A stretch of 64,000 nucleotides of DNA from positions 868,001 to 932,000 of the forward strand of contig CANNCO010000001.1 in the NCBI GenBank assembly GCA_947503175.1, written 5' to 3'. This document shows, piece by piece, positions 52,817 through 63,313 of the stretch. The notes under the pieces were generated by a model. The model ran no database searches, had not been told where the DNA came from, and saw only the letters and a program-made list of their open reading frames with translations. The first letter of the stretch is position 1. Every line of letters begins with the position of its first letter. Origin of the DNA: an uncultured Paracoccaceae bacterium. GTDB lineage: Bacteria > Pseudomonadota > Alphaproteobacteria > Rhodobacterales > Rhodobacteraceae. The position numbers and the translations under genes were made by a program.

Positions 52817-53448
52817 AGAGCTGCCGCTTCGCCTGCGAGCGCGGTGACGCCTTTCCAATCGCCCTGTTCCAGAAGTGTCTTTGGTGCAACCCACGAGCCG
52901 CCAACGCAAACGCAGTTGGTCAAGGCGAGGTAATCGCGCGCCCGTACAAGGTCGATGCCCCCGGTTGGACAAAACGTGATCTGGGGCAGGGGACCCCCCA
53001 GAGCTTTTACCGCGGGGGCGCCGCCGGACGTCTCGGCCGGAAAGAACTTCTGCGTCGTATATCCCCGCTCCAGAAGATACATTGCCTCGGTTGCCGTGGC
53101 AGCTCCCGGCAGAAGCGTAAGGTCCGAATCCTCGCAGGCATCCATCAACCGGTCGGTCGCACCAGGCGAAACCGCGAACCGGGCTCCGACCGATTTTGCA
53201 GCCATCACGTCGTCGGATGTGAGAACCGTACCAGCGCCAACAATCCCACCTTCGACCTTTGCCATCTCTGCGATCGCATCCAGCGCAACCGGGGTCCGAA
53301 GCGTCACTTCAAGGACGGGCAGGCCACCGGCCACCAGGGCTTCCGCCAGCGGACGCGCCTGCGCCGGGTCCTCGATCACGAGGACGGGTATCACCGGTGC
53401 CGTCCGGCAAAGGTCTAGCGCATATGCGCTGGCTTCGGTTGGTGTCAC
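52813..53448 (-). CDS. eda: KDPG aldolase (2-dehydro-3-deoxy-phosphogluconate aldolase)
   Basis: PVIPVLVIEDPAQARPLAEALVAGGLPVLEVTLRTPVALDAI, VGAGTVLTSDDV, PTGGIDLVRARDYL; GTG start 53448. Confidence 0.94.
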   Translation of the reverse strand: MTPTEASAYALDLCRTAPVIPVLVIEDPAQARPLAEALVAGGLPVLEVTLRTPVALDAIAEMAKVEGGIVGAGTVLTSDDVMAAKSVGARFAVSPGATDRLMDACEDSDLTLLPGAATATEAMYLLERGYTTQKFFPAETSGGAPAVKALGGPLPQITFCPTGGIDLVRARDYLALTNCVCVGGSWVAPKTLLEQGDWKGVTALAGEAAAL

Positions 53449-53461
53449 GTGCGTCTTCTCC

Positions 53462-55270
53462 CTACCGTACCACAACTCCGGCGCCGTCGGAGGCGAGCCC
53501 ACAGCTTTGCCGGAACATCTCGAACATTTCACGCCCCAATCCCCAGCGATTGTCTGCCAGATCGGCCACGACCGGAGAACGGGCGTCAAAGCCCTCTTCA
53601 AGAACCTCCAATAGGCCCGAAGCCGCATCTACACGCAACCTGTCGCCATCCCGAACTTTGGCGATCGGACCGCCTTTGGCTGCCTCCGGGCTCACATGGA
53701 TAGCTGACGGAACCTTGCCCGAGGCACCGGACATGCGCCCGTCAGTGACGAGCGCCACCTTGAGGCCTCGGTCCAACAGAACCGCAAGGATCGGGGTCAG
53801 CGAGTGCAGTTCCGGCATTCCGTTTGCGGCAGGCCCCTGAAAGCGCACCACGATCACCGTGTCCTCGGTGAACTCACCAGCCTTGAAAGCGCTCTTTACG
53901 TCGTGCTGGTCGTGAAACACGCGGGCGGGTGCCTCGGTGATCTGATGTTCTGTTTTAACAGCGGACACCTTCATAACCGACCGCCCCAGATTGCCCTTCA
54001 ACTCGCGCAATCCGCCCGTGGGCTGAAACGGATCAGAGGCTGGGCGGAGTATCTTGATGTTCTGGCTTTCGGTCGCACCCCCGGCCCATGTCAACTGGTC
54101 ATCCTGCAACTTCGGCTCTTGGGTATAAGCTGCGAGTCCATCGCCAACCACCGTGCATGTGTCCGGGTGCAGCAGTCCCGCATCCAGCAACTCACCGATC
54201 ATGTAGCCAAGTCCGCCTGCGGCATGGAAGTGGTTCACATCGGCCAAACCGTTCGGATACACTTTGGCCATCAGGGGTACTGCCGATGACAGATCGTTGA
54301 AATCCTCGATGTCCAGAACAATCCCGGCCGCCCGCGCCATGGCAGGCAGGTGAATGACCAGATTGGTCGACCCGCCCGTCGCCATGAGCCCCACGATACC
54401 GTTTACAAAGGCCTTCTCATCAAGGATGTGTCCAACGGGACGGAAATCATTACCAAGCGCCGTGATTGCCAGCGCCCGCCGTGTAGCCTCTTCTGTCAAC
54501 GCATCCCGCAAGGGCGTTCCGGGGTTTACGAAGGATGCCCCGGGCAGATGCAGGCCCATAAACTCCATCAACATCTGGTTTGAATTCGCGGTGCCATAGA
54601 AGGTGCAGGTGCCCGGTCCGTGATACGACGCCATTTCCGCCGCCATCAGTTCCGCACGCCCGACTTCTCCGGCTGCGAATTTCTGGCGCACCTTGGCTTT
54701 CTCGTCATTCGGTAATCCGCTGACCATCGGTCCGGCAGGAACGAACAGACCCGGAACATGGCCGAAAGTCGCCGCAGCTATGATCAGGCCCGGCACGATC
54801 TTGTCGCAGACACCGAGGTAAAGAGCGGCATCGAACGTGTCGTGCGACAGCGCAACGCCGGCGGCCAGGGCAATGACGTCGCGCGAAAAGAGCGAAAGCT
54901 CCATCCCGGTTTGACCCTGCGTGACACCGTCGCACATCGCCGGAACGCCGCCCGCGACCTGTGCCGTGGCTCCGGCCTTGCGAGCCGCTGCCTTGATCCG
55001 GTCGGGATAATCCTTGAACGGCTGATGTGCCGACAGCATGTCGTTGTAGGCGGTCACGATTCCGATGTTCGGGCTGCGCTCATCGACCAGCGCATCCTTG
55101 TCTTTGCCCATGGCTGCATAGGCATGTGCCTGATTGCCGCATGACAGATGCGCCCGTTTCGGGCCTTCGTCGGCGGCTCGCGCAATACGGTCCAGATACA
55201 GCCCGCGGCTGTCCGCACTGCGCGCCCGGATGCGTTCGGTGACGCGGGCAACGGTCTGGTCGAGAGGCAT
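53462..55270 (-). CDS. edd: Phosphogluconate dehydratase
   Basis: [72 protein letters not shown]-type IlvD/Edd motifs. Confidence 0.96.
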   Translation of the reverse strand: MPLDQTVARVTERIRARSADSRGLYLDRIARAADEGPKRAHLSCGNQAHAYAAMGKDKDALVDERSPNIGIVTAYNDMLSAHQPFKDYPDRIKAAARKAGATAQVAGGVPAMCDGVTQGQTGMELSLFSRDVIALAAGVALSHDTFDAALYLGVCDKIVPGLIIAAATFGHVPGLFVPAGPMVSGLPNDEKAKVRQKFAAGEVGRAELMAAEMASYHGPGTCTFYGTANSNQMLMEFMGLHLPGASFVNPGTPLRDALTEEATRRALAITALGNDFRPVGHILDEKAFVNGIVGLMATGGSTNLVIHLPAMARAAGIVLDIEDFNDLSSAVPLMAKVYPNGLADVNHFHAAGGLGYMIGELLDAGLLHPDTCTVVGDGLAAYTQEPKLQDDQLTWAGGATESQNIKILRPASDPFQPTGGLRELKGNLGRSVMKVSAVKTEHQITEAPARVFHDQHDVKSAFKAGEFTEDTVIVVRFQGPAANGMPELHSLTPILAVLLDRGLKVALVTDGRMSGASGKVPSAIHVSPEAAKGGPIAKVRDGDRLRVDAASGLLEVLEEGFDARSPVVADLADNRWGLGREMFEMFRQSCGLASDGAGVVVR

Positions 55271-55313
55271 CCGTGGCTCCGTTGGATGAGGTTTGTCTCG
55301 CATTCTATATAAC

Positions 55314-55325
55314 GTTAGCGCTAAC
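55314..55325. promoter_or_regulatory. LacI-family (CceR-like) operator upstream of edd
   Basis: Perfect palindrome GTTAGCGCTAAC adjacent to a TATATAGAAT -10-like element on the minus strand. Confidence 0.65.
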
Positions 55326-55465
55326 ATATCCAGTCCAAACGCAACGGCTAGGGTTGCAAGTTCAGCAAACCCGACATGCAGGATTGTCTCTGGTGACAGA
55401 GGGTTGGTCCACCTAACTCTTTGACAACACCGGCGCTTCTGCCGGCAGCGAACAGGAACAAAGAC

Positions 55466-55618
55466 ATGAAACGCGAAACTGACATCACCGCCATCGATCT
55501 GAACCGGATCGATCTGGAGGCGCGCAGACTGCGGGCACAGGCTCTCGCAGACGGGATGAAGTGGTTCTGGAACTGGGCCAGAAACATTACGAATGTAGGG
55601 ACCGGGCGAACCGCCTGA
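55466..55618 (+). CDS. Small conserved Rhodobacteraceae protein (RSP_7527-like)
   Basis: [50 protein letters not shown]; preceded by RBS-like agcgaacaggaac. Confidence 0.6.
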   Translation: MKRETDITAIDLNRIDLEARRLRAQALADGMKWFWNWARNITNVGTGRTA

Positions 55619-55713
55619 CCCATACGTCGTCGATCACGGCAGGCCGTCGCAATCGGCCATTCTCCGGCGCGTGACCGCTTTCGGTTCAACTGAAATTACG
55701 TTACCGGCGGGGC

Positions 55714-56913
55714 ATGACAAATTCGTCCCGCCCCGCGATCCGCCTTCTGCCCAAAACCGACGCACGTCCGATACGACGCGGTATGCCTTGGGTCTATGAC
55801 AATCAGCTTGTAATGGACCGGCGAACCCGTGGATTGGCACCGGGTAGCATCGCGGTTCTGCAGGACGCAAACCGCAGCCCGGTCTGTCTGGTTACTGTCA
55901 ACCCAAACTCGAAAATCGTCGCGCGCGTTCTGGACAGCGATCCGGATGCCGACGTTGATCGGGAATGGATCGAACATCGTCTGCGATATGCTCTGTCTCT
56001 TCGCGAACGCCTCTATGACACGCCGTATTACAGACTCGTCCATGCGGAAGCGGACGGTTTCCCGGGCGTCGTGATCGACCGCTTCGGCGATGTTGCCGCC
56101 ATCCAGCCCAACGCGGCATGGGCAGAGCAATATCTCGACATTCTTGCAGGCGCGCTTCGCACTGTCACCGGCGTAACGACGGTGATCAAGAACGCGAGCG
56201 GACGCGCCCGGGCGCTTGAGGGCCTGGACGACCAGAGCGAAGTTCTGAGCGGTGCAATCGACGGACCGGTTCAGGTCCGGATGAACGAAGCGACCTATAT
56301 GGCCGATCTGCTCGGAGGGCAGAAGACCGGGCTGTTCTATGATCAACGTCCAAACCACGTCTTTGCGGCGCGACTATCTGTAGGAGCGAGTGTGCTCGAT
56401 CTCTTCTCTCATGTCGGTGGCTTCGGACTGGCCGCCTTGGCGGCCGGAGCATCTAGCGTTCTGGCAGTCGATGGGTCCCAGGCCGCGCTCGACCTCGCCC
56501 TGAAGGGCGCGCAGGCTTCTGGCCATGTTGATCGGTTCGCAGCGCGAAAGGGGGACGCTTTCAACGTTATTGAACAGCTGTCATCCGAAGGCGCGCGCTT
56601 TGGCGTCGTGATCTGCGATCCGCCGGCATTTGCACCGTCGAAACAGGCGCTTGACGCCGGGTTGCGGGCTTACGAGAAACTTGCGCGTCAGGCTGCGGGC
56701 CTTGTGGAGCCGGGCGGATACCTTGTGTTATGCTCCTGTTCCCATGCGGCCGACCTGGCACGATTTCGCAACGCTTCACTGCGCGGCGTCGGGCGGGCAG
56801 GGCGGTGCGCGCAGCTTCTCCATACAGGCTTTGCCGGGCCGGATCATCCGCAACATCGGTCTCTTGCCGAAAGCGCATATCTGAAAGCCCTGTTCCTCCG
56901 GCTCGACGAATGA
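55714..56913 (+). CDS. Class I SAM-dependent rRNA methyltransferase, RlmI-like
   Basis: N-terminal PUA-like (RRGMPWVYDNQL), GLFYDQRPNH, VLDLFSHVGGFGLAALAAGA, VVICDPPAFAPSKQALDAGLRAYEKLARQAAGLVEPGGYLVLCSCSH. Confidence 0.9.
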   Translation: MTNSSRPAIRLLPKTDARPIRRGMPWVYDNQLVMDRRTRGLAPGSIAVLQDANRSPVCLVTVNPNSKIVARVLDSDPDADVDREWIEHRLRYALSLRERLYDTPYYRLVHAEADGFPGVVIDRFGDVAAIQPNAAWAEQYLDILAGALRTVTGVTTVIKNASGRARALEGLDDQSEVLSGAIDGPVQVRMNEATYMADLLGGQKTGLFYDQRPNHVFAARLSVGASVLDLFSHVGGFGLAALAAGASSVLAVDGSQAALDLALKGAQASGHVDRFAARKGDAFNVIEQLSSEGARFGVVICDPPAFAPSKQALDAGLRAYEKLARQAAGLVEPGGYLVLCSCSHAADLARFRNASLRGVGRAGRCAQLLHTGFAGPDHPQHRSLAESAYLKALFLRLDE

Positions 56914-57455
56914 GACTCCTGATCGACGCCTGTGTGCTTTATCCTACGGTCCTGCGCGAGATCATCGTTGGGCTGGCCGCGACCGGGTATTTCGAACCGC
57001 TTTGGTCTGCACGGATTCTCGAAGAATGGGCGCGCGCTGCTGCGCGGAATGCAGATGAAGACATTGCACGGGGCGAAATCGCCATTCTGCAGGCCCAGTG
57101 GCCGCAGTCGGAAGTCACGGTCACCGAAGCGACACTTGAACGCCTCTGGCTTCCCGATGTCGACGATATCCATGTCCTTGCCGCAGCGGTCGATTCAAAG
57201 ACCGACGCGATCCTGACGCTCAATATCAGGGACTTTCCGACCAGGATCCTGTCTGCCGAGGGCATTCTTCGCAGAGACCCGGACGGGTTCCTGTACGAGG
57301 CACTTGGCGAAGAGCCGCAAACCGTGCGGCAGGTGGTCGAAACGGTCCACGGCACAGCGTGCCGCCTGTCAGGCGAGGAACTCGATCTGCGCGCTCTTCT
57401 GAAACGGGCGCGTTTGCCAAGGCTGGGAAAGGCCCTTACACGGTCGGCATCCTGA
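56910..57455 (+). CDS. PIN domain-containing protein (RSP_2648-like)
   Basis: MRLLIDACVLYPTVLREIIVGLAATGYFEPLWSARILEEW...DIHVLAAAVDSKTDAILTLNIRDFP acidic PIN residues; ATGA overlap with the methyltransferase. Confidence 0.85.
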   Translation: MRLLIDACVLYPTVLREIIVGLAATGYFEPLWSARILEEWARAAARNADEDIARGEIAILQAQWPQSEVTVTEATLERLWLPDVDDIHVLAAAVDSKTDAILTLNIRDFPTRILSAEGILRRDPDGFLYEALGEEPQTVRQVVETVHGTACRLSGEELDLRALLKRARLPRLGKALTRSAS

Positions 57456-57482
57456 CGACGGTGTTTCGGGCCTTGTTCACTT

Positions 57483-59045
57483 TCAACCGGTACCGGCTCC
57501 GCGGCGCTGGCGGATGATCTTCGGCGTTGCCTTCAGAACCTCGGCCAGCGAAAGAAAGCGCGCTTCGGCGACCTCGCCGAATAGGTCTTCTGCCCCCGGG
57601 GCAAGCCGCATTTCGATCTCGCGCTTTTTCGGAAGCCAGCGCAAGGCACCCATCAGCTCTGGCGTCTGAACCGAAAACATCGCGCCGAAACGCATGGCCT
57701 TGCCCAGAATCTCGGCCTTCTCCAACGCACGGTCGTCAAGCAGATCGAACAGCGGCTCGAAACGCGAACCAGACCTGCTGTTCTTGTATCGATGAAGCAG
57801 TGCAACACCCAGAAAGACGCGTTCTTCATGGGTCATGCCGCCCAGATTGGCGCGGGTTGCATTGTCAAAGCAAACCTCGTGGCGGTAGTCGGGATGCGCA
57901 CGCCAGCTCACGTCGTGCAAAAGACAGGCGGCCTTTATGATCCGCGTCTCCTCCGGCCCCGCGCTGGGAAAGAGGGGAATGATGAAGTCGTAAAGCCGCT
58001 TGCCAAAGCCCGGCATACGCGCGTCTTTTGACTCGGCGAACCGGCAGGCTTCCACCAGCGGGTCACGGTCGCGCAATCTCTGCGGCATCTGTTCGAATAA
58101 CATGCCTTCGCGAATGCCATAGCTGGAGATCGCTATGTCCCGCGGGCGAAACGTGGCGATCAGATTACGCAGCACTTCGGCAGCAACCGGAACCAGAGAC
58201 ATCCGTGCCTCACCAAGCCCGGTCCGGGCACGCAGTTCATTTACATCGTGTTCGGCGATGTAATCGATCGTGGCAATCAGCGACTTCCGTGACATGCGGT
58301 ACTCGTGAAGAACGGCAAGCGGGTAGCCGCGCCGTTCCATGTCGATCCTTGCAATGGCCCGCCAAGATCCGCCAACAAGAAAAAGCCGGTCTCGCTGTGG
58401 CCCCATGCGGTAATGAAGTTCGGCCAATACCTCTTTGATATGGCGACGTAACCCCTTTTTTCCGCCCTTGATGCCCCGCAGCCGAAGCGGACCGAGTTGA
58501 GAGGTGAGCCGCTTGCCGACCCGTCCGTCCCGTAACTCCGCCAGCTCCATCGAAGACCCGCCAATATCGCAAACCAGCCCGTAGGCGCCGGGCCAGCCCA
58601 GAAGCACACCCTGCGCGGAAAGGCGCGCTTCTTCCTCGCCATCGATCACCCAGAGCTTGATACCCGTCGCGGCTTCGATCTCGGAGCGGAACGCGGGACC
58701 GTCCTCGGCCTCCCGCATTGCCGCGGTGGCCACCGCCGTCAGCGGCGGAAGCCCCATCGCGTCGGCCAGAAGCTGAAACCGCCGGATTGCGGCCATCGCC
58801 CGAATCTTCCCTTCGGGGTTCAACTGGCCTGTCTCGGCCATGCCGTCGCCGAGACCGCACATGATCTTTTCGTTATAAAAATAGGCCGGACTGCGGGCCG
58901 CACCGTCAAACACCACCAGACGAACCGAGTTCGAGCCCACATCGACGACCCCGATGCGCGACAGGGCGCGGGCCGAAGGATCGTCGAAGATCGGGCGTCC
59001 GAACGGCCCCCAATCCTCGCCCGGATCGTCGTTCAAGACGTCCAT
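57483..59045 (-). CDS. ppx: Exopolyphosphatase (Ppx/GppA family)
   Basis: RIGVVDVGSNSVRLVVFDG, LVCDIGGSSMELAEL, C-terminal HD-like helical domain. Confidence 0.92.
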   Translation of the reverse strand: MDVLNDDPGEDWGPFGRPIFDDPSARALSRIGVVDVGSNSVRLVVFDGAARSPAYFYNEKIMCGLGDGMAETGQLNPEGKIRAMAAIRRFQLLADAMGLPPLTAVATAAMREAEDGPAFRSEIEAATGIKLWVIDGEEEARLSAQGVLLGWPGAYGLVCDIGGSSMELAELRDGRVGKRLTSQLGPLRLRGIKGGKKGLRRHIKEVLAELHYRMGPQRDRLFLVGGSWRAIARIDMERRGYPLAVLHEYRMSRKSLIATIDYIAEHDVNELRARTGLGEARMSLVPVAAEVLRNLIATFRPRDIAISSYGIREGMLFEQMPQRLRDRDPLVEACRFAESKDARMPGFGKRLYDFIIPLFPSAGPEETRIIKAACLLHDVSWRAHPDYRHEVCFDNATRANLGGMTHEERVFLGVALLHRYKNSRSGSRFEPLFDLLDDRALEKAEILGKAMRFGAMFSVQTPELMGALRWLPKKREIEMRLAPGAEDLFGEVAEARFLSLAEVLKATPKIIRQRRGAGTG

Positions 59046-59159
59046 TCTTTCCCCCCGATCGGTTCTGCGGCAAGGATGACCCGGACCTTGAATGAGGTCA
59101 AAGACAAACAGGTAACGGGTGCGATCAAAGGTCCCGGCGCGGACGCATGAAAACCCACG

Positions 59160-61334
59160 TCATTCATTCGGTTGGGCAAGGATCGGTGCATCCGATGCCC
59201 CCGCCGATCCACGTCCCGAAAGCGACGGCGTTTCCATGAAGAACCGGTGGCATGAGAACTCGGTGTCGCCTTCCTTCGGCGCGGGTCGGATGAAAGTGCC
59301 GTCGCCCCGCAGGACCCAGCTTGATGTCGTGTCGGCAAGGTTGGCAGACATGATCTGCCCCACGATCTGGGTCTTGACCGTCGAATTGGTGATTTCGACC
59401 AGCGTTTCGACGCGGCGGTTCAGGTTGCGACCCATCCAGTCCGCCGATGAAATGTAAACGCGCGCCTTCTTGGACGGCAGCGCATGACCCGCCCCGAAGC
59501 AAACGATCCGCGAATGCTCCAGAAATCGCCCAACGATCGATTTGACCCGGATATTTTCGCTCAACCCCTTGATTCCCGGGCGCAAGCCGCAGATGCCCCG
59601 GACGACGAGGTTGATCTGAACACCGGCCTGGCTGGCCAGGTACAAAGCGTCGATCACGTCTTCCTCGATCAGCGAGTTCATCTTCGCCCAGATGACAGCG
59701 GGTCTTCCGGCAAGCGCATGCTCGGCCTCCTCCGCAATCCGTTCCAGAAGCGTCGTTTTCAGGGTCAGGGGAGAGATCGAGAGGTTTTCCAGCACATCGG
59801 GCTGTGCATACCCCGAGAGATAATTGAACACCCGCGTCGCATCACGGCCCAATGCCGCATCGCATGTAAAAAGCGACAGATCCGTGTAAATCTTCGCTGT
59901 GATATGGTGATAATTGCCGGTGCCGTAATGGGTATATGTGACCAGTTCACCCCCTTCACGCCGCACGACCGTGCTGATTTTCGCATGTGTCTTGTAGTTC
60001 ATGAAACCATAGACGACATGGGCGCCCGCACGTTCCAGCCGCCGCGATTGCCGGATATTCGCAGCCTCGTCGAACCGTGCCTTCAACTCGACAAGCGCGG
60101 TCACCGATTTGCCGTCTTCGGCGGCCTCGCACAGCGCCTCGACAATCGGGCTGTCTCGCGAAGTCCGGTACAACGTCTGCTTGATCGCGACGACATCGGG
60201 ATCGGCCGCGGCCTGTTTCAGGAAGCGGACCACCATGTCGAAGGTCTCGTAGGGGTGGTGCAGCAACATGTCCTTCTGGCGGATCGCGGCGAACATATCG
60301 CCTTCGTAGTCCTGTACCCGTTCCGGTACGCGCGGTGTAAAGGCGGGCCACAACAGGTCGGGCCGTTCGTCAAGCACCAGCTCCGAAAGGTCGTCCATGC
60401 CGATCAGCGCATCGACCTCCACAACCTCATGGTCATCCACCATCAGTTCACGTTGAACGGTCTGGCGGAGATCCTTCGGCGCACCCTTGGAGATCTTCAT
60501 GCGCACGACCTCGCCACGACGTCGGCGCTTCAGGGCCACCTCGAATTCCCGGACCAGGTCTTCGGCTTCATCCTCGACCTCAAGATCACTGTCGCGCAGG
60601 ACCCTGAACGAACAGTCGCCTTTCAGCACGTATCCGGGGAACAGGACATCGAGATGGAGCAAAAGAAGCTCTTCCAGAGGAAGGAACCGATGTTTGCCTT
60701 CCGGGGCGGGAAGGCGCACGAACCGGTCGATCTGGTGCGGGATCGGCAGAAGCGCCTGCAATGCACGTTTGTCCGATTTCCGCTGAAGCTGAAGCGCGAG
60801 CGAGAAGCCCGCATTCGGAATAAAGGGAAACGGGTGGGCCGGATCGATTGCAAGGGGTGACAGGATTGGAAAGACCCGGCGCAGAAAGACTTCTTCGAGG
60901 AAGGGTTTGTCTTCCTTGGTCAGGGTCGTCCGGTCCAGAAGCGAAATGCCCGCCGTCTCCATCTCGGAAGCGATTTGACCCCAGGCATCGGCCTGCGCGT
61001 TGATAAGACGGCGCGCATCCTTGTCGATCAGCACCAGTTGTTCGGCCGGGGTCAGGCCGTCGAGGCCGGGCATCAGATTACCCGCATGGGCCAGTTCCCG
61101 AAGGCCTGCCACGCGGACCGTATAGAACTCATCAAGATTGGTTGCCGAGATCGATAGAAAGCGCAGTCGCTCGAGCAGCGGAACGGTCGGATTCGATGCT
61201 TCCTCAAGGACACGCCAGTTGAACGCGATCCAGCTGAGCTCACGATTGAAGAACCGCTCTGGCCCCGAGAAATCCTTGCCCGGAAACGCCAGCGGCGTCG
61301 GAAAAGGGGCCTTCAGAAAATCGGTTTCAATCAT
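59160..61334 (-). CDS. ppk1: Polyphosphate kinase 1
   Basis: [80 protein letters not shown]. Confidence 0.96.
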   Translation of the reverse strand: MIETDFLKAPFPTPLAFPGKDFSGPERFFNRELSWIAFNWRVLEEASNPTVPLLERLRFLSISATNLDEFYTVRVAGLRELAHAGNLMPGLDGLTPAEQLVLIDKDARRLINAQADAWGQIASEMETAGISLLDRTTLTKEDKPFLEEVFLRRVFPILSPLAIDPAHPFPFIPNAGFSLALQLQRKSDKRALQALLPIPHQIDRFVRLPAPEGKHRFLPLEELLLLHLDVLFPGYVLKGDCSFRVLRDSDLEVEDEAEDLVREFEVALKRRRRGEVVRMKISKGAPKDLRQTVQRELMVDDHEVVEVDALIGMDDLSELVLDERPDLLWPAFTPRVPERVQDYEGDMFAAIRQKDMLLHHPYETFDMVVRFLKQAAADPDVVAIKQTLYRTSRDSPIVEALCEAAEDGKSVTALVELKARFDEAANIRQSRRLERAGAHVVYGFMNYKTHAKISTVVRREGGELVTYTHYGTGNYHHITAKIYTDLSLFTCDAALGRDATRVFNYLSGYAQPDVLENLSISPLTLKTTLLERIAEEAEHALAGRPAVIWAKMNSLIEEDVIDALYLASQAGVQINLVVRGICGLRPGIKGLSENIRVKSIVGRFLEHSRIVCFGAGHALPSKKARVYISSADWMGRNLNRRVETLVEITNSTVKTQIVGQIMSANLADTTSSWVLRGDGTFIRPAPKEGDTEFSCHRFFMETPSLSGRGSAGASDAPILAQPNE

Positions 61335-61374
61335 GGTGCCCGTATCTTTTGTCACTGTAAATTTCGAGTGACAT

Positions 61375-62064
61375 TTATGCGTTAGAGGGAGCACCTTTGT
61401 CCAGCACGCGCCGTGCGAGCGGGGTGGTGATCGGGGCGCGTTCTGCCAGGGCTGCGGCATCCAGTTCCGTTACTATCCGGCGCGCTTCGGCGAAAGAGCG
61501 TTCGATCCTCGGCACAAGAAACGCGATCACATTCGGAGCGACAGTAAGCTGCCTGTCCGCGAATTGTTTCACGAGCACGGCCTGAAGAAGCGCATCGTCC
61601 GGCAGGTCCAGCTGAAATGACGGTAGCGCCTGAAGCCGGCTCGCGAGATCGGGAAGCGCGATCGGCCAGTCCCTCGGGGCGCCAGTGCCGGTGATCAGAA
61701 GGCTGCCACCTTCAGCTCCAACAAGATTGTGGAGGTGAAACAATGCAGCCTCATCACATCCGCAGTCGGCATCCTCGACGCAGATCGCGGCGCGCTCCAG
61801 AAGGTCCGGCACCGCCTCGATCGTCAGATCGCGAGATGCAACGATGGTGGCTCCGGCAATCTCTGCCCAGACATGCGCCAGATGGGTCTTGCCGGACCCT
61901 GCCGGTCCGATCAGAATGGCGCGTCCCTGAGGCCATGTTTCCCAGGCCTCAACCCCCGCCAGGGCGGCGGCATTGGCAGGCGACACAAAAAAGTCTTCAC
62001 GCCCCAATGCTATGCGAGTCGGCAGATCGAAAGTCAGCTGACGCGAAACCGGGTCAGTCGTCAT
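61375..62064 (-). CDS. HdaA/DnaA-family AAA protein (regulatory inactivation of DnaA)
   Basis: [53 protein letters not shown]; short DnaA-like ATPase without DNA-binding domain. Confidence 0.85.
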   Translation of the reverse strand: MTTDPVSRQLTFDLPTRIALGREDFFVSPANAAALAGVEAWETWPQGRAILIGPAGSGKTHLAHVWAEIAGATIVASRDLTIEAVPDLLERAAICVEDADCGCDEAALFHLHNLVGAEGGSLLITGTGAPRDWPIALPDLASRLQALPSFQLDLPDDALLQAVLVKQFADRQLTVAPNVIAFLVPRIERSFAEARRIVTELDAAALAERAPITTPLARRVLDKGAPSNA

Positions 62065-63124
62065 CGGTCTGGTTGTCCAGCCCGCGGTAAAGGCGGCCCT
62101 GCTTGTACTGATGTATCGCGAACCGCGCGATTACTCCGAAAGCGGCGGCAAGCGGCACAGCGACCAGCATGCCCACGAACCCGAACAGGGTTCCGAAAAC
62201 CGACAGGGCCGCAATCAGCCAGACAGGGTGCAGGCCGACCGACTGGCCCACCAGGTTCGGTGTCAGGATGTTTCCCTCGACGAACTGCCCAAAGGCAAAG
62301 ATGCCAGCAACCGCGCCGATCCAGAGCCACTCGCCCCAGAACTGAAACAAAGCTAGTCCCACGGCCAGAGCCCCGCCAACGAGCGCACCCACATAGGGAA
62401 TGAACGTGATCAGCCCGGCAATGAACCCGACCACAAGCCCGAACTGCAATCCCGTCAGCATCAGCGCAACCGCGTAATATGTTCCCAGGATCAGACAGAC
62501 CGTACCCTGTCCACGGATAAAGCTAGCCAGCGTCCCGTTGATGTCTCCAGCCAGACGGCGGATCGTCGGTGCATGATCGCGCGGCAACAGCCCATCAATC
62601 CGTTCGACCATGCGGTCCCAGTCCAGAAGCAGGTAGAAGGTGATGACGGGAACCAGAACGATAAGCACAACCACGTTCACCAGCCCCAGTGCCGAGGTGA
62701 CGACCTGGTTGGCGAACTCGCCGCCGCGCGACCGGAGCGCCTCGCCGATATCGGCCAGCGACTGACGCACGATCGAACCTTCATCGAGAAGTTGCGGAAA
62801 CCGCTCGGTCAATGCCGTCTGAAGGCTCTGGAACAGATTTGGCGCAGTCCGGATCAGGTCCTCGGTCTGCTGGATCAGTGTCGGGATCACAAGAAGTGCC
62901 ATCAGGACAAAAAGGAGGATGGCGAAAAAAGTAATCGTGATGGTCGCGAGAATCCGCGAAAACCCCAGCCGTTCCAGCCGATCCGCAATCGGATCAAGGC
63001 AATAGGCGATGGCCGCTCCCAACACGAACGGCAAGAGCACGTCGCCCAGAAACCAGAGTATGAGCAGAAAAAGCGTACCGGCCACGCCCCAGTAGGTTAA
63101 CTGATCCCGTATCGGCAGGGCCAT
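62054..63124 (-). CDS. AI-2E/PerM family transporter
   Basis: Eight-TM pattern with FVEGNILTPNLVGQSVGLHPVWLIAALSVFGTLFGFVGMLVAVPLAAAFGVI. Confidence 0.92.
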   Translation of the reverse strand: MALPIRDQLTYWGVAGTLFLLILWFLGDVLLPFVLGAAIAYCLDPIADRLERLGFSRILATITITFFAILLFVLMALLVIPTLIQQTEDLIRTAPNLFQSLQTALTERFPQLLDEGSIVRQSLADIGEALRSRGGEFANQVVTSALGLVNVVVLIVLVPVITFYLLLDWDRMVERIDGLLPRDHAPTIRRLAGDINGTLASFIRGQGTVCLILGTYYAVALMLTGLQFGLVVGFIAGLITFIPYVGALVGGALAVGLALFQFWGEWLWIGAVAGIFAFGQFVEGNILTPNLVGQSVGLHPVWLIAALSVFGTLFGFVGMLVAVPLAAAFGVIARFAIHQYKQGRLYRGLDNQTDDD

Positions 63125-63313
63125 TCCGTCTCTCCGTCTTGAAGTTCACCTGATATCGCCGGTTGGGCCATGTCTTGCAAGTCTGACAGGCCTTTCTGTT
63201 GATGACTTGCACGCCATTGCCGCAAGAACGCCCTTCTTCATTGGTGACGCTTGCCCCCGTCCTGCCCTTGGCCTATGCCGGATCGAACGTCCAATCGCCT
63301 CAGGTTTCCACCC

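Noticed and set aside
56730-56913. Possible frameshift between methyltransferase and PIN ORFs
   Set aside because: The methyltransferase C-terminus (HTGFAGPDHPQHRSLAESAYLKALFLRLDE) is complete and the PIN protein starts with a clean ATGA overlap, so the long upstream extension of the PIN ORF is just an open frame
59484-60860. 458-aa plus-strand ORF opposite ppk1
   Set aside because: Antisense shadow of the conserved ppk1 coding sequence; no family signature
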